Positions 8,793-17,663 of a DNA stretch of 64,000 nt are shown in pieces. The number at the start of each line of letters is the position of its first letter. Within the stretch, counting starts at the first letter, position 1. Below the pieces are notes generated by a model that was given only the letters and a program-made list of their open reading frames with translations, was not told where the DNA came from and searched no databases. This stretch comes from JBBROS01 sp965199595 (GTDB lineage Bacteria > Pseudomonadota > Alphaproteobacteria > Acetobacterales > Acetobacteraceae). Position numbers and translations under genes: made by a program. The DNA lies in contig OZ241182.1 of the NCBI GenBank assembly GCA_965199595.1, positions 186,001 to 250,000 on the forward strand. The letters are read 5' to 3'.

Positions 8793-9599
8793 ATGACCAC
8801 CTATCAACGCACCCACGACTGGGGCGCACTGACCCGGGCGGAGATCGCCGAAGCCCGCGACCATGGCGCCCTGGCGGTGCTCACCCTCGGCAGCTGCGAA
8901 CAGCACGGCGACCACCTTCCGGTCGACACCGACACGCTCAGCGCCTACCGGGTCACCCTGGCCGCCGCCGAGCGCTGCACGGCCGTGCACACCCTGTTGC
9001 TGCCGCCGCCCAGCTTCGGCTTCTCGCCGCATCACCAGGCCTGGCCCGGCACCGTCACCCTGCGCCTGCCCACCTTCCTGGCCCTGGTGGACGACATCGC
9101 GGACAGCGTGTTCCGCGCCGGGTTCGACCGCCTGCTGATCGTCAACGGCCATGGCGGCAACGTGGGGCCGCTGACCAGCCTGTGTACCGAGCTGGTGAGC
9201 CGGGGACGCCGGGTCGCGATGGTGGGGTATTTCTCACCGGGCCAGCCGGAATGGTCGAAGCAGATGAAGGGGCAGAAGCCCGGCATCGGCCATGCCTGCG
9301 AATACGAGACCGCGATGCAGCTCGCCCTTCGTCCCGCAGACCGGCAGCAGATCGCCGGCCGCATCGCCGGCCTGCCGCCCCGCCTCGGGGCCGCCTATGC
9401 GGAGGGGGACGCCAACCCGTTCCTGAACACCGGCGCCGTCTATGCCGCGCTGTTCGCCGCCGGGGACCCCGGCTATTCCGGAGACCCGGCCGCCGCCACG
9501 CTGGAGACCGGCGAGGCGTTGCTGGAAACCACCATCGAGAGCCTCGCCAACTTCCTCGGCGTATTCGCCGCGGCAAGACTCAAGGTCGGAGCCGCCTGA
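8793..9599 (+). CDS. Creatininase-family amidohydrolase
   Basis: Cytoplasmic metallohydrolase of 268 residues. The metal-binding pattern of creatininases is present: E-Q-H-G-x-H with a following Asp (LGSCEQHGDHLPVDTD, ~28-43) and VNGHGGN (~116-122), plus a downstream Glu in ACEYETAM. The start at 8793 is fixed by AAGGAG 9 bases upstream. It follows the peptide-type importer by 22 bp and is probably co-transcribed. The family includes creatinine amidohydrolase and enzymes acting on other cyclic or small amides. The genetic link suggests that it acts on the imported compound, which is unidentified. Confidence 0.87.
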   Translation: MTTYQRTHDWGALTRAEIAEARDHGALAVLTLGSCEQHGDHLPVDTDTLSAYRVTLAAAERCTAVHTLLLPPPSFGFSPHHQAWPGTVTLRLPTFLALVDDIADSVFRAGFDRLLIVNGHGGNVGPLTSLCTELVSRGRRVAMVGYFSPGQPEWSKQMKGQKPGIGHACEYETAMQLALRPADRQQIAGRIAGLPPRLGAAYAEGDANPFLNTGAVYAALFAAGDPGYSGDPAAATLETGEALLETTIESLANFLGVFAAARLKVGAA

Positions 9600-9620
9600 G
9601 CAGCTCCGGCCCTCAGCGGT

Positions 9621-11249
<1,629 letters not shown>

Positions 11250-11304
11250 GGCACGATCTCCTCGCGGCGCCCCATTCCGGCGGGGCGGCTCAATCCTCCT
11301 TCGC

Positions 11305-12060
11305 CTATAGTGCTGCGGGCAGCGGAGGTCCAGGGCTGGTTGCCGCCTGCGCCCGTGCCGCGGCCGCAAGCGCGATCAAGCCCTTGCGAACACCCCCCGG
11401 ATCCTCAACCGGTGCCGGCCAGGCCACCCGGATGCAATGCTCCTCATCCGCGAGATCGAACCCGTCCGCATCGCAGGCGATCATCCGCCAGGCATCACCG
11501 GGATGCCCCGCCGCATGCGCGATCACCGCCAGGGTATCCGCATGATCGGCGTTGCAATGCGCCATCACGCTCGCCTCGGCGGCCCCGATCGCGTCGCATG
11601 CCGCGGCGGGCGGCGCCAGCTCCAGCGCCGTCAGCCGATGCGCCCGCGCGAACCCGGCCACGAACAGCCCGCCCTCCGGCCGCATCCGCCACAGGTTGAA
11701 GTCCTCGAACCCGGCATAGAAACCGGCATAGGGATGCGTGCTCACCCACCGCGCCCGAAACGCCGGGTCCGGCTCGATCGCCGCCGCCCCCACGAGCGTC
11801 ACCCGCGGCGTGGTCTGCGCGTTGGGTCCCGTGGCGGCGCCGGTCAGCATCACGGCACAGCGCGCATCGGCCCGCAGCTGCTTCGTGTGCTCCGACAGGT
11901 CCGACAGCAGCAGCAGCAGGCTCCCGTCCCCCGCCACTGCCGGCGTGACCAGCGATGCGAAGGGCTGGCCATCGCTCGCCGTCGCCAGCGTGCCGCTGCG
12001 GGCCGCACGGACCAGGCACCGGGCCTCCCATGCCACATCGTGACCATCCGCCTCGTTCAT
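11305..12060 (-). CDS. HugZ-like pyridoxamine 5'-phosphate oxidase-fold protein with DUF2470 domain
   Basis: 251 residues. The N-terminal ~150 residues form the split-barrel FMN/heme-binding fold (SGTLATASDGQPFASLVTPA, then LLSDLSEHTKQL and a region ending NLWRMRPEGGLFVAGFARA). The C-terminal part (~170-235) carries the DUF2470 pattern HCNADHADTLAVIA. Relatives include heme-utilisation HugZ proteins and general FMN-binding proteins. The ATG at 12060 is chosen because the longer frame to 12789 runs antisense through chvI. Divergent from chvI with a 72-bp gap that must hold both promoters. Its heme or flavin specificity cannot be settled by reading. Confidence 0.82.
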   Translation of the reverse strand: MNEADGHDVAWEARCLVRAARSGTLATASDGQPFASLVTPAVAGDGSLLLLLSDLSEHTKQLRADARCAVMLTGAATGPNAQTTPRVTLVGAAAIEPDPAFRARWVSTHPYAGFYAGFEDFNLWRMRPEGGLFVAGFARAHRLTALELAPPAAACDAIGAAEASVMAHCNADHADTLAVIAHAAGHPGDAWRMIACDADGFDLADEEHCIRVAWPAPVEDPGGVRKGLIALAAAARAQAATSPGPPLPAAL

Positions 12061-12132
12061 TCCTGCATTCCGCCACAATCCAGGGTCTAAGCTGTGACCA
12101 GCCGGCCCGGCTCGCAAGGGAATAGCAGGACG

Positions 12133-12834
12133 ATGAAGCAGACGATTGCCCTGGTCGACGACGACCGCAACATCCTGACCTCGGTCTCGATGACCCTGGA
12201 GGCGGAAGGCTTCCTGGTCCGCACCTACACCGATGGCGAGAGCGCGTTGCAGGGCCTGACCGCCAAGCCCGTGGACCTGGCCGTTCTGGACATCAAGATG
12301 CCCCGCATGGATGGCATGGAGCTGCTGCAGCGGCTGCGCGCCCGCAGCGCCCTGCCCGTCATCTTCCTCACCAGCAAGGACGAGGAGGTCGATGAGTTGA
12401 TGGGCCTGCGCCTGGGCGCCGACGACTACATCACCAAGCCGTTCAGCCAGCGCCTGCTGATCGAGCGCATCCGCGCCCTGCTGCGCCGCAACGAGAGCAG
12501 CCGGGCCGAGGGCTCCGGCACGCCGCAGGGCGGCGTCATGGCTCGTGGCGAGCTGAAGCTCGATGACACCAAGCACCAGTGCCTGTGGCGCGGGGCCGAC
12601 ATCCAGCTGACCGTCACCGAGTTCCTGCTCGTGAAGGCGCTGGCAGCCCGGCCCGGCATGGTGAAATCCCGCGACCAGCTGATCGATGCCGCCTATGGCG
12701 AGAACATCTACGTGGACGACCGGACCATCGACAGCCATATCAAGCGGGTCCGCAAGAAGTTCCGCGCGACGGACGACACCTTCGATCATATCGAGACGCT
12801 GTATGGCATCGGCTACCGCTACAAGGACCAGTAG
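12133..12834 (+). CDS. chvI: Response regulator ChvI
   Basis: OmpR/PhoB-type regulator of 233 residues. The receiver domain (~1-120) has the acidic pocket DDD at 9-11, phospho-acceptor D53 (LAVLDIKMPRMDG), T80 and K102. The winged-helix domain (~135-230) ends in IETLYGIGYRYKD. Sequence such as DDDRNILTSVSMTLEAEGF is characteristic of ChvI, which with ChvG controls acid, envelope and carbon-metabolism genes in Alphaproteobacteria. The start at 12133 follows GCAGGA. Nine bases separate it from chvG. Confidence 0.95.
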   Translation: MKQTIALVDDDRNILTSVSMTLEAEGFLVRTYTDGESALQGLTAKPVDLAVLDIKMPRMDGMELLQRLRARSALPVIFLTSKDEEVDELMGLRLGADDYITKPFSQRLLIERIRALLRRNESSRAEGSGTPQGGVMARGELKLDDTKHQCLWRGADIQLTVTEFLLVKALAARPGMVKSRDQLIDAAYGENIYVDDRTIDSHIKRVRKKFRATDDTFDHIETLYGIGYRYKDQ

Positions 12835-12842
12835 GCCGCGCC

Positions 12843-14552
12843 ATGCCCCTCGACATGACTCCTGCAGCGCGCGCGGCGTGGCCCATGCCCGATAGCGGCC
12901 TGGCGACGGTGCCGCAGATCACGCCCGTGCGCGAGGTGAAGCCGCGCTGGGTGTCGCCGCTGCTGCGCCGCATCCTGCTGGTCAATGCCCTGCCGCTGGC
13001 CCTGCTCGTGGCCGCGGTGCTCTACCTCGACCAGTACCAGAACGGCCTGCTGGAGGCGGAGGTGCAGTCCCTTCGCGAACAGGCCCGCATCTATGCCGGC
13101 GCCCTCGGCGAGTCCGCGGTGCGGGAACAGGACCCGGACAACCCCACCCTGCAGCCCGATCTCGCCCGCTCGCTGCTCCGGCGCCTCACCGAACCCACGC
13201 CCAACGCCCAGGCCCGGCTCTACGCGCCCGATGGCCAGTTGATCGCCGACAGCCGCGTGCGCGAAGGCACGGGCGGCGCCGTCATCACCCAGCCGCTTCC
13301 GCCTGCCGTCGATCGCGGCCTGCTGCTCGGCACGGTCGGCGTCGTCTATGACAAGTTGCTGGCGCTGCTGCCGCACGCCACGCAGCGCACCATCGTCGAG
13401 ACCAATGCCACGGCGGGGGCCGAATGGCAGCCCGACGTGAAGGAAGAGCTGCGGATGACGGGCGGCAACCAGGGCCGCGAGATGCCGCCCTACATCCGCC
13501 GGGTCCAGCAGGACAACCGGCTGCTGGTGACGGTGGCCGAGCCGGTGACGCGCAACCGCCACACCGTCGGCATCGTGCTGCTGACCCGGGAGGCGCGTGA
13601 GGTGGATGACAGCCTGTTCACCGTCCGCATGAGCATCCTCGGCCTGTTTGGCCTGGCGCTGGTGCTGACGGTCGGCCTCTCCTGGTATCTTTCGCTCACC
13701 ATCGCCCGGCCCATCCTGCACCTGGCCGGCGCCGCCCATGACATGCGCGAGGGCCAGGGCCGCTCCGGCACCGTTCCCCCCGCCCTGCTCCGCCGCACCG
13801 ACGAAGTGGGCGAACTCGCCCACGCCCTGACGGAGAGCGCCGCCGCCCTCTGGGCGCGCATGGATGCCACGGAGCGCTTCGCCGCCGATGTCGCCCATGA
13901 GATCAAGAACCCGCTCAGCAGCATCCGCAGCGCCATCGAGACCCTGATGCGCATCGAGGATCCGAAGCAGCAGCGTCGCCTGCTCGCCATCATTGCCGAG
14001 GACGTGATCCGGCTCGACCGGCTGATCAGCGACATCAGCGACGCCAGCCGCGTGGACGCCGAACTCTCCCGTACCGCGACCGAGCGGCTCGATGTGGTGC
14101 CCCTGCTCGCCACTCTCTCGGAAATCCACGACGCAACCCGCCAACCCGGCGATCCCGTCATCGCCCTCGACCTTCCTGCAGCCCCGCTGGTGATCGCCGC
14201 GGTGGAGGGCCGCCTGGTCCAGGTGCTGCGCAACCTGATCGGCAATGCCAGCAGCTTCTCGCCGCCGGATGGCCGGATCGTGCTGCGGGCCCGTGACGCC
14301 GGGAGCTGGGCAGAGATCGCCGTCGAGGATGAGGGCCCCGGCATTCCCGCCGCCAAGCTCGAGCACATCTTCGACCGCTTCTATTCGGAGCGTCCCGCCG
14401 GGGAGGAGTTCGGCCGCCACTCCGGCCTGGGCCTCTCGATCAGCCGGCAGATCGTGCAGGCGCTGAAGGGCCGCATCACCGTCGAGAACCGCGTGAGGCC
14501 CGATGGCAGCGTCGCCGGGGCCCGGTTCATGGTCCACCTGCCGCTCGCGTGA
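12843..14552 (+). CDS. chvG: Sensor histidine kinase ChvG
   Basis: Inner-membrane histidine kinase of 569 residues. A cytoplasmic tail of ~42 residues is followed by TM1 (~44-62), a periplasmic domain (~63-258), TM2 (~260-282) and HAMP. The dimerisation domain has phospho-acceptor H352 in DVAHEIKNPLSS, and the ATPase domain has EDEGPGIP and SGLGLSISRQIV. The periplasmic sensor begins with DQYQNGLLEAEVQSL, typical of ChvG. Partner of ChvI immediately upstream. A parS site begins five bases after its stop. Confidence 0.95.
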   Translation: MPLDMTPAARAAWPMPDSGLATVPQITPVREVKPRWVSPLLRRILLVNALPLALLVAAVLYLDQYQNGLLEAEVQSLREQARIYAGALGESAVREQDPDNPTLQPDLARSLLRRLTEPTPNAQARLYAPDGQLIADSRVREGTGGAVITQPLPPAVDRGLLLGTVGVVYDKLLALLPHATQRTIVETNATAGAEWQPDVKEELRMTGGNQGREMPPYIRRVQQDNRLLVTVAEPVTRNRHTVGIVLLTREAREVDDSLFTVRMSILGLFGLALVLTVGLSWYLSLTIARPILHLAGAAHDMREGQGRSGTVPPALLRRTDEVGELAHALTESAAALWARMDATERFAADVAHEIKNPLSSIRSAIETLMRIEDPKQQRRLLAIIAEDVIRLDRLISDISDASRVDAELSRTATERLDVVPLLATLSEIHDATRQPGDPVIALDLPAAPLVIAAVEGRLVQVLRNLIGNASSFSPPDGRIVLRARDAGSWAEIAVEDEGPGIPAAKLEHIFDRFYSERPAGEEFGRHSGLGLSISRQIVQALKGRITVENRVRPDGSVAGARFMVHLPLA

Positions 14553-14557
14553 TCCGG

Positions 14558-14573
14558 TGTTTCACGTGAAACA
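14558..14573. other. parS centromere site (ParB-binding)
   Basis: TGTTTCACGTGAAACA matches the canonical 16-bp chromosomal parS sequence exactly and is the core of a 22-bp perfect palindrome (14555-14576). It occupies the 30-bp gap between convergent chvG and the dehydratase gene, so it is not constrained by coding. ParB-bound parS clusters mark the origin region in most bacterial chromosomes, and this one is ~25.7 kb from the proposed oriC. No second full match was seen in the window. Its symmetry could also form a hairpin terminator for both genes, but there is no T-run. Confidence 0.9.
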
Positions 14574-14582
14574 CCGTTGCTG

Positions 14583-15512
14583 CTACGATACGGAACCCGG
14601 ATCGGTGTTGCCGCCGCAAAGCACGACCCCGACCTGACTTCCCGCGGGGGCCGCCCAGGCGCCGCTGAGCAGCGCCGCCAGCGCCGTGGCCCCGCCCGGC
14701 TCGGCGATGACGCGAAGATGCTCCCAAAGCCAGGTCTGTGCCGCCGTGATGTCCGCGTCGCTCACCAGCACCGAGGCCAGCCCGGTCCGCATCGCCACAT
14801 CGAACATCAGCGCGCCAACCTGCCGGGCACCCAGACTGTCCGCCGCCACGCCGCCCACCGCCACCGGCACCGGCCGTCCTGCCGCCAGCGCCTCGGCCAG
14901 GCTCGGGCAGGACGCAGGCTCCACCCCAACCACCCGAGTATGGGTGCCGGCAAACCAGCTCGCGATCCCGCCGATCAGTCCGCCGCCGCCCACCGCCACC
15001 AGCACATGGGTGAGCGCCGGGCTATCCGCCGCCATCTCCAGCCCGATCGTGCCCTGGCCGGCGAGAACCGCCGGGTCATCATAGGCGTGCACCTGCAACG
15101 CACCCCGCGCCTCGGCCCAGCGCTGGCTCAGCGCATAGGCCTCGGCGTAGTTCGCGCCGTCCTGCATCACCGTGGCACCGTAGGACCGGATGCGCGCCAC
15201 CTTCGTCGGCGGCGACAGGCCCGGCACGAAGATGGTCGCCTGTCGCCCAAGGCTCCGCGCGGCATAGGCCACGGCAGCGCCGTGATTGCCGCCGCTCGCC
15301 GCGACCACGGGCCGGGCCGGATCACCGGCCGTCAACAGACGGTTGAATGCGCCGCGCGCCTTGAAACTTCCGCTGTGCTGCAGGACCTCCAGCTTGACCG
15401 TCACCAGCCCCACACCCAGCTCTGGCACCTGTCCCAGCACAAGCGACGGTGTACGGCGGACATGGGGCGACAGGCGCCCCGCAGCCGCGGCAATCTCTGA
15501 TCGATCCAACAT
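14583..15512 (-). CDS. Serine/threonine dehydratase family PLP enzyme
   Basis: Fold-type II PLP enzyme of 309 residues. The PLP lysine is in GSFKARGAFN (~47-56), the Asn/phosphate region ASGGNHGAAVAYAA at ~71-84, and the glycine-rich loop VGGGGLIGG at ~166-174. Expected reaction: deamination of L-threonine or L-serine to the 2-oxo acid, although this family also includes racemases and related lyases. The ATG at 15512 is chosen because upstream codons overlap hprK antisense. It lies on the opposite strand inside the otherwise conserved chvIG-hprK neighbourhood, so it is probably an insertion. Confidence 0.85.
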   Translation of the reverse strand: MLDRSEIAAAAGRLSPHVRRTPSLVLGQVPELGVGLVTVKLEVLQHSGSFKARGAFNRLLTAGDPARPVVAASGGNHGAAVAYAARSLGRQATIFVPGLSPPTKVARIRSYGATVMQDGANYAEAYALSQRWAEARGALQVHAYDDPAVLAGQGTIGLEMAADSPALTHVLVAVGGGGLIGGIASWFAGTHTRVVGVEPASCPSLAEALAAGRPVPVAVGGVAADSLGARQVGALMFDVAMRTGLASVLVSDADITAAQTWLWEHLRVIAEPGGATALAALLSGAWAAPAGSQVGVVLCGGNTDPGSVS

Positions 15513-15590
15513 CTGCCGGGAATGCCACGCGCACCCGGGCGCGACAAGGCGCTTCCCTTCTGCTGCAATACCGATCAAGTTCCGCACGAG

Positions 15591-16013
15591 ATGCAACTCC
15601 ATGCAAGCTGTGCCGCCCATCAAGGCGACGGTGTGCTGCTGATCGGCGCGCCGGGGTCCGGCAAATCCGACCTGCTGCTCCGCCTGCTCGATCACGGATT
15701 CGACCTGGTGGCCGATGACCAGGTGGTGCTCGACGGCGAGTTCGGCCACGCGCCCACGGCCCTCGCCGGCCTGCTCGAGGTGCGAGGCCTTGGGATCCTT
15801 CGCATGCCCTATATCTCTCGGGCCCGCCTCGCCCTCGCCGTGGTGATGGCGCAGGGCGAGCGTCTGCCGGAGGCGCAGCACCGCTACGGACTTCCCCTGG
15901 TCCATATCGACCCGGCACAAGCCTCCGCCCCCGCCCGCGTCCTGCTGGCGTTGCGCTGCACCCGGGGCCAGGTCTCCACCCTCGCCGGGGCCTTTGCCGG
16001 AGCCTTTACATGA
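15591..16013 (+). CDS. hprK: HPr kinase/phosphorylase, short alphaproteobacterial form
   Basis: Phosphorylates HPr on its regulatory serine and can reverse it. 140 residues, only the C-terminal catalytic domain; the short form lacking the N-terminal domain of Firmicutes HprK is usual in Alphaproteobacteria. Walker A GAPGSGKS is at 19-26, DLVADDQVVL at ~36-45 and the signature VRGLGILRMP at ~66-75. The ATG at 15591 is chosen; an in-frame ATG at 15522 would add 23 residues with no family resemblance. Its stop overlaps rapZ by four bases. Confidence 0.92.
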   Translation: MQLHASCAAHQGDGVLLIGAPGSGKSDLLLRLLDHGFDLVADDQVVLDGEFGHAPTALAGLLEVRGLGILRMPYISRARLALAVVMAQGERLPEAQHRYGLPLVHIDPAQASAPARVLLALRCTRGQVSTLAGAFAGAFT

Positions 16014-16927
16014 CGCCGGTCGTCATCGTCACCGGCCTGTCCGGCGCCGGCAAGGCCTCCACCCTGCACGCGCTGGAGGACATTGGCTACGAGGCCGTGG
16101 ACAACCCGCCGCTGACCCTGTTCGAGACCCTGGTCAGCCGGGCCGACCACGCGCTCGCCATCGGCCTCGATGCCCGCACCCGGGGCTTCGACGCGCTGCA
16201 GGTGATCGCAATGATCGACCGCCTCCGCACCAACCCGGCCTTCAACACGAAACTGCTGTTCGTCGGCGCCGAGATCCCGGTGCTGCTGCGCCGGTTCACC
16301 GAGACGAGGCGCCGTCATCCCCTGGCGCCGCAGGGCCGGGTCATCGACGGCATCGAGGAGGAGGAGGCGCTGATCATGCCGTTGCGAGACCAGGCGGACC
16401 TGGTGCTCGACACCTCCGAGCTGCCGCTGGCGGAGCTGCGCCGCATGGTGGCGCAGCAGTTCAGCCTCGTCGGCAGCGGTCCCATGGATGCGTTGACGGT
16501 CACCGTGATGTCGTTTGCGTTTCCAGCCGGGCTGCCGCGCGAGGCAGACATGGTGTTCGACGCCCGATTTCTTCGCAATCCGCACTACGATCCTGTATTG
16601 CGTCCCATGACCGGACAGGATCCCCAGGTTGCCGCCTATGTGGAGGCGGACCCGGATTTCGGCCGGTTCTTCCAGTCCATCACGGCGCTGCTGCAGCTGG
16701 TGCTGCCGCGGTTCGTGCAGGAGGGGAAGAAGTATGCGACCATCGCCATCGGCTGCACCGGCGGCCGGCACCGGTCGGTGCGGATCGCCGAGCGTCTCGG
16801 GGGTGAGTTGGGCAATGGTGCCTGGCGCACCGCCATCGTGCATCGCGAGTTGGCTAAGGCAGCACCGCCCGATATGCGTGCGCCGGTCGAAAGGACGCTG
16901 AGCGGCGTCGCTTCAGGGAAGGTTTAG
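16010..16927 (+). CDS. rapZ: RNase adapter / nucleotide-binding protein RapZ
   Basis: P-loop protein of 305 residues. Walker A TGLSGAGKA is at 8-16, DLVLDTSEL at ~127-135, and the C-terminal domain contains FLRNPHYDPVLRP (~185-197) and IGCTGGRHRSV (~247-257), the best conserved signature of the family. In Enterobacteria RapZ binds small RNAs and steers RNase E. In Alphaproteobacteria its role is less defined, but the gene is regularly found beside hprK and PTS genes, as here. Overlaps hprK by ATGA; EIIA follows after nine bases. Confidence 0.93.
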   Translation: MTPVVIVTGLSGAGKASTLHALEDIGYEAVDNPPLTLFETLVSRADHALAIGLDARTRGFDALQVIAMIDRLRTNPAFNTKLLFVGAEIPVLLRRFTETRRRHPLAPQGRVIDGIEEEEALIMPLRDQADLVLDTSELPLAELRRMVAQQFSLVGSGPMDALTVTVMSFAFPAGLPREADMVFDARFLRNPHYDPVLRPMTGQDPQVAAYVEADPDFGRFFQSITALLQLVLPRFVQEGKKYATIAIGCTGGRHRSVRIAERLGGELGNGAWRTAIVHRELAKAAPPDMRAPVERTLSGVASGKV

Positions 16928-16936
16928 ACCACGATC

Positions 16937-17356
16937 ATGATCGGCCTCGTGCTGGTAACCCATGGCCGTCTGGCCGACGAACTCCGCTCCGCCATGGAGC
17001 ATGTCGTCGGCCCGCAACGGAATGTCGCGACGATCTGCATCGGGCCGGAGGACGAGATGGAAACTCGTCGGTCCGATATCCAGGCGTGCATCGCCCAGGT
17101 GGATACCGGCGACGGCGTCGTGCTGCTGACCGACATGTTCGGCGGTACACCCAGCAACCTGGCCATCTCCATGATGAACCGCGAGGGGGTCGAGGTCATC
17201 TCGGGCGTGAACCTGCCCATGCTGGTGAAGCTGGCGAAGGTGCGCTCCAGCCAGACCCTCGGCGAATGCGTGGACTGCGCGCAGACCGCCGGCCGCAAGT
17301 ACATCGCCGCCGCCTCCCACGTGCTGCCGTCCTGCCGCAAGGCCGGGGCGCGCTAG
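16937..17356 (+). CDS. PTS EIIA component, mannose type
   Basis: 139-residue EIIA(Man)-fold protein. The phosphorylatable histidine is H9 (LVTHG), and LLTDMFGGTPSNLA (~54-67) is the second family motif. No EIIB, EIIC or EIID sugar permease lies nearby, so this is the regulatory PTS arrangement in which EIIA reports phosphorylation state rather than importing sugar. Between rapZ and ptsH, with one base before the HPr start codon. Confidence 0.93.
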   Translation: MIGLVLVTHGRLADELRSAMEHVVGPQRNVATICIGPEDEMETRRSDIQACIAQVDTGDGVVLLTDMFGGTPSNLAISMMNREGVEVISGVNLPMLVKLAKVRSSQTLGECVDCAQTAGRKYIAAASHVLPSCRKAGAR

Positions 17357-17357
17357 G

Positions 17358-17663
17358 ATGTCGGATCAGCCCGGGGCCGCCGGCAGCGGCACCCTCCTCA
17401 CCCGCGTCGTCACCATCGTCAACCGCCGCGGCCTGCACGCCCGGGCGGCGGCGAAATTCGTCACCATGGCGGAGCGCTACGGCGCCTCCGTCGAGGTGCT
17501 GCGCGACGGGCAGAGCGTGTCGGCCCGGTCCATCATGGGGCTGATGATGCTGGGCGCCGGAATCGGCTCCACCATCGAGATGCAGGCCGAAGGCTGGGAT
17601 GCGAAAGAGGCGCTCGATGCCCTGAGCGGCCTGGTCGAGGCTGGCTTCCATGAGCAGGACTGA
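17358..17663 (+). CDS. ptsH: Phosphocarrier protein HPr
   Basis: 101-residue HPr with an N-terminal extension of about 14 residues. The active-site histidine is H27 in NRRGLHARAAAKF, and the regulatory serine targeted by HprK is S58 in ARSIMGLMML. Phosphate passes from EI to H27 and then to EIIA. Its 3' end overlaps the EI gene by 14 bp, unusual enough to suggest tight coupling. Confidence 0.95.
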   Translation: MSDQPGAAGSGTLLTRVVTIVNRRGLHARAAAKFVTMAERYGASVEVLRDGQSVSARSIMGLMMLGAGIGSTIEMQAEGWDAKEALDALSGLVEAGFHEQD

